Of a DNA stretch of 64,000 nucleotides, positions 59,894-64,000 are shown piece after piece; the stretch's first letter is position 1, and every line of letters starts with the position of its first letter. The notes under the pieces were generated by a model. That model ran no database searches. It saw only the letters and a program-made list of their open reading frames with translations, and was not told the DNA's origin. The DNA lies in assembly GCA_964560135.1 (NCBI GenBank), contig CAZLKN010000009.1, positions 1 to 64,000 on the forward strand, read 5' to 3'. The position numbers were made by a program, and so were the translations under genes. This stretch comes from CAZLKN01 sp964560135. Lineage in GTDB: Bacteria; Actinomycetota; JAICYB01.

Positions 59894-61702
59894 ATGACCG
59901 ACCCGACGCTGATCCGCAATATCTGCACGGCGGCACACATCGACCACGGCAAGTCGACCCTGGCCGACCGGATGCTCGAGCTCACCGGCGTTCTGGAGGC
60001 CGGCGCCCACGATGCCCAGTACCTGGACCGCATGGATCTGGAGCGGGAACGGGGGATCACGATCAAGGCGGCTGCCGTCCGCATGGAGTACACGGCTTCC
60101 GACGGACGCACGTACCTGATCAACCTGATCGACACCCCCGGGCACGTCGACTTCTCCTACGAGGTGTCGCGGGCGCTGGAGGCCTGTGAAGGCGCCCTGC
60201 TGCTGGTGGACGCCACCCAGGGCGTCGAGGCACAGACGATCGCGAACCTCTACCTGTCGATGGAGGCCGGTCTCGACGTCATCCCGGTGATCAACAAGAT
60301 CGATCTGCTGGGGGCCGAGGCCGACCGGGTGGAAGCCGAGGTGGACCACCTGCTCGGCGGCAGCGACAACGACGTCATGCGGATCTCCGCCAAGACGGGT
60401 GAGGGGGTACCCGAGCTGCTGGAGTCCATCGTGCACCGGGTGGCGCCACCGAAGGTGGACGCCGACGACCCCCACCTGCGCGCGCTGATCTTCGACTCCG
60501 TCTACGACCCCTACCGGGGCGTGATCGTCTACGTGCGTGTCGTGTCCGGTGAGATCTGGAACCGCAGCGAGATCCGGTTCATGTCCAGCGGACACACCAC
60601 CGACATCGTCGAGCTCGGGGTCCTGGCCCCCGGACCCAAGGCGGTGGATCGGCTCGGCCCCGGAGAGGTGGGCTACATCGTCACCGGCATCAAGGACGTC
60701 CGCCAGGCACGGGTCGGCGACACGGTGACGCTCGCCGTCTCCCCGGCCCCCGATGCGGTTCCGGGATTCCGGGAGGCCAAGCCCATGGTGTGGACCGGCC
60801 TGTATCCGGAGGAGGGCGAGTACGAGGACCTGCGCGACGCCCTCGACAGGCTCAAGCTGAACGACGCCGGGTTCGTGTTCGAACCGGAGACCTCCCACGC
60901 ACTGGGATTCGGGTTCCGGTGCGGCTTCCTCGGGATGCTGCACATGGAGATCGTCAGCGAGCGGCTGTTCCGGGAATTCAACCTCGATCTGGTGGTGACG
61001 GCCCCCACGGTGTCCTACCAGGTGCTGCGCACCGACGGGACCGAGGAGTACATCCACTCGCCCGCCGATCTGCCCGATCCCTCGCGGATCGAGCGGATCG
61101 AGGAGCCCTTCGTGCGGGTGATGATCATCACCCCCGCCGAATACGTCGGGGCGGTCATGGATCTGTGCCAGTCCAAGCGGGGCGACCAGGAGCGGATGGA
61201 CTACCTGTCCACCGACCGGGTGGAACTCGTGTACGCGATGCCGTTGGCGGAGATCATCTTCGATTTCTTCGACCAGCTGAAGTCGCGCACCCGCGGCTAC
61301 GCATCCCTCGACTACGAACAGATCGGCTACCGGGCGGCCAACCTGGTCCGCGTCGACGTCCTCGTCCACGGGCAGTCGGTGGACGCGTTCAGCTCGATCG
61401 TGCACCGGGACCGTGCCTACCACTGGGGCCGGGCCATGACCCACCGCCTCCAGGAGCTGATCCCGCGGCAGATGTTCGACATCGCGATCCAGGCCGCGAT
61501 CGGATCGAAGATCATCGCCCGCGAGACCGTGAAGGCCAAACGTAAGGACGTCCTGTCGAAGTGCTACGGGGGTGACGTCACCCGGAAGCGCAAGCTCCTG
61601 GAGAAGCAGAAGAAGGGCAAGGCGAAGATGAAGATGCTCGGCCAGGTCGAAGTCCCGCCGGACGTCTTCATCCAGGCGCTGCGCGTGGAGGAGAAGCGGT
61701 GA
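59894..61702 (+). CDS. lepA: translation elongation factor 4
   Basis: A ribosome-associated GTPase of the EF-G family. It has G1 AHIDHGKST, G2 near RGITIK, DTPGH, NKID and SAKTG, then the LepA-specific C-terminal domain with GRAMTHRLQELIPRQMF-type sequence. The 602 aa length is typical. AGGAAGGA lies two bases before the ATG. It overlaps hemW by four bases. Confidence 0.96.
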   Translation: MTDPTLIRNICTAAHIDHGKSTLADRMLELTGVLEAGAHDAQYLDRMDLERERGITIKAAAVRMEYTASDGRTYLINLIDTPGHVDFSYEVSRALEACEGALLLVDATQGVEAQTIANLYLSMEAGLDVIPVINKIDLLGAEADRVEAEVDHLLGGSDNDVMRISAKTGEGVPELLESIVHRVAPPKVDADDPHLRALIFDSVYDPYRGVIVYVRVVSGEIWNRSEIRFMSSGHTTDIVELGVLAPGPKAVDRLGPGEVGYIVTGIKDVRQARVGDTVTLAVSPAPDAVPGFREAKPMVWTGLYPEEGEYEDLRDALDRLKLNDAGFVFEPETSHALGFGFRCGFLGMLHMEIVSERLFREFNLDLVVTAPTVSYQVLRTDGTEEYIHSPADLPDPSRIERIEEPFVRVMIITPAEYVGAVMDLCQSKRGDQERMDYLSTDRVELVYAMPLAEIIFDFFDQLKSRTRGYASLDYEQIGYRAANLVRVDVLVHGQSVDAFSSIVHRDRAYHWGRAMTHRLQELIPRQMFDIAIQAAIGSKIIARETVKAKRKDVLSKCYGGDVTRKRKLLEKQKKGKAKMKMLGQVEVPPDVFIQALRVEEKR

Positions 61703-62904
61703 GGACCCTCGAGGCGTTGCCCCGCCCCCGGGAGGTCACCGGGACCTTCGGGATCTACGTCCACGTTCCGTTCTGCTCGCACCGCTGCTGGTACTGCGAC
61801 TTCAACGCCTACGCGGGTCTCGACCACCAGGCGGAGCGGTATATGGCCGCGCTGGCCGTCGATGCCAGAGAGGCGTTGTCGGCCGGAGGGCGGCTGGGAG
61901 ACGAACGTCCGGAAGTGACCTCGGTGTTCGTGGGCGGCGGGACGCCGTCGCTCGTGGACGCCCCCGCGCTCGTCGCCGTGCTGGATGCCGTCCGCGACGG
62001 CTGGCCGGTCGCCGCGGACGCGGAGATCACCGTGGAGTGCAACCCCGAGAGCGCCACGCCGGCGAAGCTTGCCGCGTACCTGGAGGCCGGCGTCACCCGC
62101 CTCAGCTTCGGCGTGCAGTCGCTGGACGACGCGCTGCTGGCGCGCCTGGGACGCGTCCACGACGCCGCCACCGCGGTCCGCGCGCTGCGCCTCGCGGGCG
62201 ACGCGGGCTTCACGAGTCTCAACGCCGACCTCATCTTCGGGATCCCCGGTGAGGACGACCGCACCTGGCGGTCGAGCCTCGAGGGGTTGTTGTCGTGCGG
62301 GGTTTCGCACCTGTCGTGCTACGGGCTGACCTACGAGGAGGGCACGCCGCTGCATGCCTGGCGTCGGCTGGGGAAGGTCACGGTCGTGCCCGACGACGAC
62401 ATGGCGCGCCGGTGGGAGACCGCCTGTGCGCTGCTCGGTGACGCCGGGTATCGCCGCTACGAGATCTCGAACTGGGCGTTGCCGGGGGAGGAGTCCCGTC
62501 ACAACGGGCTGTACTGGGCGTGCGGCGAGTACCTGGGAATCGGCGCCGGCGCGCACTCCCATCTCGCCGACGCCAGGGGCAGCGTCCGCTCCTGGACCGT
62601 CAAGCCGCCGGACGGCTACGCCGCGGCGGTGGAGTCCGGCGACGCCCCGGTGGCGGGTCACGAGGAGGTGGACGCCGGGGGCCGGGCGGCCGAGGTCATG
62701 TTCCTGGGCCTGCGCCGCGTGGAGGGTGTGAACTCCGAGACGTTCCGCGCGCTGACCGGACGTGACCTCGACGAGGCGTTCGGCCCCCAGATCGACCGGG
62801 CGGAGACCCTCGGCCTGATGATCCGCGACGCCCGCGGCGTCCGCCTCACGGAGCGGGGCACGCTGCTGGCCAACGAGGTCGTATCCTCCTTCCTCGACGA
62901 CTGA
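61699..62904 (+). CDS. hemW: radical SAM protein HemW (haem chaperone, coproporphyrinogen oxidase-like)
   Basis: A 401 aa radical SAM protein with CxxxCxxC at Cys26, Cys30 and Cys33 (PFCSHRCWYCDF), then GGGTPS, ECNPES and the HemW-type HNGLYWACGEYLGIG. The C-terminal winged-helix part is present. HemW binds haem rather than oxidising coproporphyrinogen. The GTG start overlaps lepA, and hrcA follows after a CIRCE element. Confidence 0.93.
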   Translation: MRTLEALPRPREVTGTFGIYVHVPFCSHRCWYCDFNAYAGLDHQAERYMAALAVDAREALSAGGRLGDERPEVTSVFVGGGTPSLVDAPALVAVLDAVRDGWPVAADAEITVECNPESATPAKLAAYLEAGVTRLSFGVQSLDDALLARLGRVHDAATAVRALRLAGDAGFTSLNADLIFGIPGEDDRTWRSSLEGLLSCGVSHLSCYGLTYEEGTPLHAWRRLGKVTVVPDDDMARRWETACALLGDAGYRRYEISNWALPGEESRHNGLYWACGEYLGIGAGAHSHLADARGSVRSWTVKPPDGYAAAVESGDAPVAGHEEVDAGGRAAEVMFLGLRRVEGVNSETFRALTGRDLDEAFGPQIDRAETLGLMIRDARGVRLTERGTLLANEVVSSFLDD

Positions 62905-62927
62905 CGACGCCGCCGGTGACCGGGTGC

Positions 62928-62954
62928 CTGGCACTCGATACGGTAGAGTGCTAG
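62928..62954 (+). promoter_or_regulatory. CIRCE operator
   Basis: CTGGCACTC, a nine-base spacer and GAGTGCTAG match the CIRCE consensus (TTAGCACTC-N9-GAGTGCTAA), with one mismatch between the arms. It covers the probable -10 element TAGAGT (62944-62949) and ends five bases before the preferred hrcA start, so HrcA should repress its own gene here. Confidence 0.85.
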
Positions 62955-62959
62955 ACGAT

Positions 62960-63979
62960 ATGGATGGGATGCACAGCCCCCTGGACGAGCGCAAGGAGCA
63001 CATCCTCCGGGAGATCGTGGAGGCGTACGTCAAGACCGGCGAGCCGGTCGCCTCCCGGTCGGTCGCCGACGGATCGGAGCTCGGCGTGAGCTCCGCCACC
63101 GTCCGCAACGAGATGGGGATCCTCGAACGCGAGGGGTACATCACCCATCCCCACACCTCCGCCGGGCGGGTCCCCACGGACAAGGGCTACCGGTACTACG
63201 TGGACGTGCTGGCCCCCAGGGTCGCCGCCGACCCCGAGCAGGCCCGGGAGATCAAGGAGTTCCTGTCGGGCACGTTGTCCGCGCTGGACGAGCTGTTGCA
63301 GCGCGCGTCGCAGATCCTCGTCGACATGACCAGCTACCTGTCCCTGGCCGCGGCTCCGCCCGTCGGCGAGGCGCGCGTCCGCCACGTGCAACTCGTGGAG
63401 CTGTTCGGCCCCCGGGTCTTCCTCGTCGTGGTCGGCGAAGAGGCATGGCACGAGGAACACGTCCTGGAGCTCGACGCCGACACCAGTGAGGAGGCGATCC
63501 GCCGCGCCGTGGAGACGGCGAACCGGCTGGTGGGCCACAAGACGCTGATCGAGGCCGCCGAAGCGCTGGAGAACGCCGAGGTCGAGCCGGACGTCCAGCA
63601 GCTGCTCGTGGGCACGGCACAGGCCCTGCGTCTGGTGGCGCGCAAGGGGGGCCGGGTGTTCACCGGGGGCACGTCCCGGCTCGTGGTGTGGGAGCCTGCT
63701 CCCGCAGCGAGCCGTCTGCTCGAGATCCTCGAGACCGGCGAGGTCCAGCCGCTGCTGCCGCAGGCCCGCCCGGAGCACGTCTCGGTGCGGATCGGACGCG
63801 AGCTGGCGCTGGAGGATCTGCACGACCTGAGCCTGATCGCCGCCGGATACCGGTTCGGACAGCAGGCCGGGACCCTCGGCGTCCTCGGACCGACCCGGAT
63901 GGACTATCCGGCGGTGATCTCGACGGTGGCCGAGGTCGCGCGGACGCTGTCGCGCGCGCTTCGCGAGTACGAATCCTAG
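62960..63979 (+). CDS. hrcA: heat-inducible transcription repressor HrcA
   Basis: A repressor of heat-shock genes that binds CIRCE and is helped by GroEL. The winged helix (KTGEPVASRSVAD, SSATVRNEMG, HPHTSAGRVPTDKGYRYYV) is followed by the GAF-like domain and the C-terminal dimer part. About 339 aa from ATG 62960, or from ATG 62969. The frame upstream to 62924 would read through the CIRCE and is rejected. dnaJ follows. Confidence 0.95.
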   Translation: MDGMHSPLDERKEHILREIVEAYVKTGEPVASRSVADGSELGVSSATVRNEMGILEREGYITHPHTSAGRVPTDKGYRYYVDVLAPRVAADPEQAREIKEFLSGTLSALDELLQRASQILVDMTSYLSLAAAPPVGEARVRHVQLVELFGPRVFLVVVGEEAWHEEHVLELDADTSEEAIRRAVETANRLVGHKTLIEAAEALENAEVEPDVQQLLVGTAQALRLVARKGGRVFTGGTSRLVVWEPAPAASRLLEILETGEVQPLLPQARPEHVSVRIGRELALEDLHDLSLIAAGYRFGQQAGTLGVLGPTRMDYPAVISTVAEVARTLSRALREYES

Positions 63980-63992
63980 AAGGACACGACCC

Positions 63993-64000
63993 ATGGCGAT
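63993..64000 (+). CDS. dnaJ: start of the next gene, probably dnaJ (partial)
   Basis: ATGGCGAT at the window edge follows AGAAGGA, a good ribosome binding site, 14 bases after hrcA. The hrcA-dnaJ order suggests dnaJ, but only two codons are visible, so the identity comes from context alone. Confidence 0.35.

Overview
The window is a very G+C-rich bacterial chromosome segment with strong third-position G/C bias, frequent GTG and TTG starts and many 1-4 nt gene overlaps. Core gene order (tig-clpP-clpX; mreBCD-mrdA-rodA-rng-rplU-rpmA-obg-proB; nadD-LCP-like-rsfS; comEA-comEC-holA; rpsT-lepA-hemW-hrcA-dnaJ) points to a deep-branching actinobacterium (Actinomycetota). That assignment is inferred from gene content and order, not from a search. 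Three runs of exactly 100 N (27205-27304, 53365-53464, 55622-55721) are scaffold gaps, each inside a gene, so this is a draft or metagenome assembly.

Layout: 1-9406 holds tRNA-Pro, trigger factor, ClpP/ClpX, an amidase on the opposite strand, valS, folC and ndk. 9435-11276 holds a strong hairpin, a secreted LPRTG (sortase-type) protein and the mreB promoter. 11277-27905 is the cell-shape and ribosome-assembly block, with a MoxR/CoxE-type pair where proA is often found. 27914-27986 is tRNA-Ala. 28164-38797 is an accessory locus of exported proteins. 38799-51433 holds an S9-like protein lacking catalytic residues, a PIG-L deacetylase, panB, a CMD protein, a P-loop ATPase, a DtxR-like regulator, a transaminase-glcDEF glycolate operon, an M20 peptidase, ogt and a DUF4870 protein. 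51479-64000 holds leuS, a tiny basic protein, comEA/comEC/holA, a GYD protein, a two-component pair, rpsT, lepA, hemW, CIRCE-hrcA and the first bases of dnaJ.

The locus most worth attention is 28164-38797. Two paralogous secreted proteins (610 and 636 aa) carry, in order, an HH pair, a third His, an HxH and a Met, in contexts like the copper type II monooxygenases (PHM / dopamine beta-monooxygenase). Each ends in a cupredoxin domain with a complete type-1 copper ligand set (H, C-x2-H-x2-M). Between them lie two exported quinoprotein-like beta-propellers of polyvinyl-alcohol-dehydrogenase type without haem c, a stand-alone cupredoxin and two unknown exported proteins. A Tat-signal amidohydrolase follows. 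I propose an extracytoplasmic copper oxygenase system with built-in cupredoxin electron donors, possibly fed by the quinoproteins. The substrate is unknown.

Regulation visible in the sequence: a CIRCE operator at hrcA; TTGACC-17-GACAAT before mreB; extended -10 elements before rplU, rng and tRNA-Ala; a recurring TAnnnT element 6-10 nt before start codons (valS, nadD, leuS and others), which suggests many leaderless or near-leaderless transcripts; and three G+C-rich hairpins without U-tracts. The only gene-free stretch above 300 bases is 10966-11276, which holds the mreB promoter and the leader of the LPRTG gene. I saw no CRISPR, insertion sequence or prophage.
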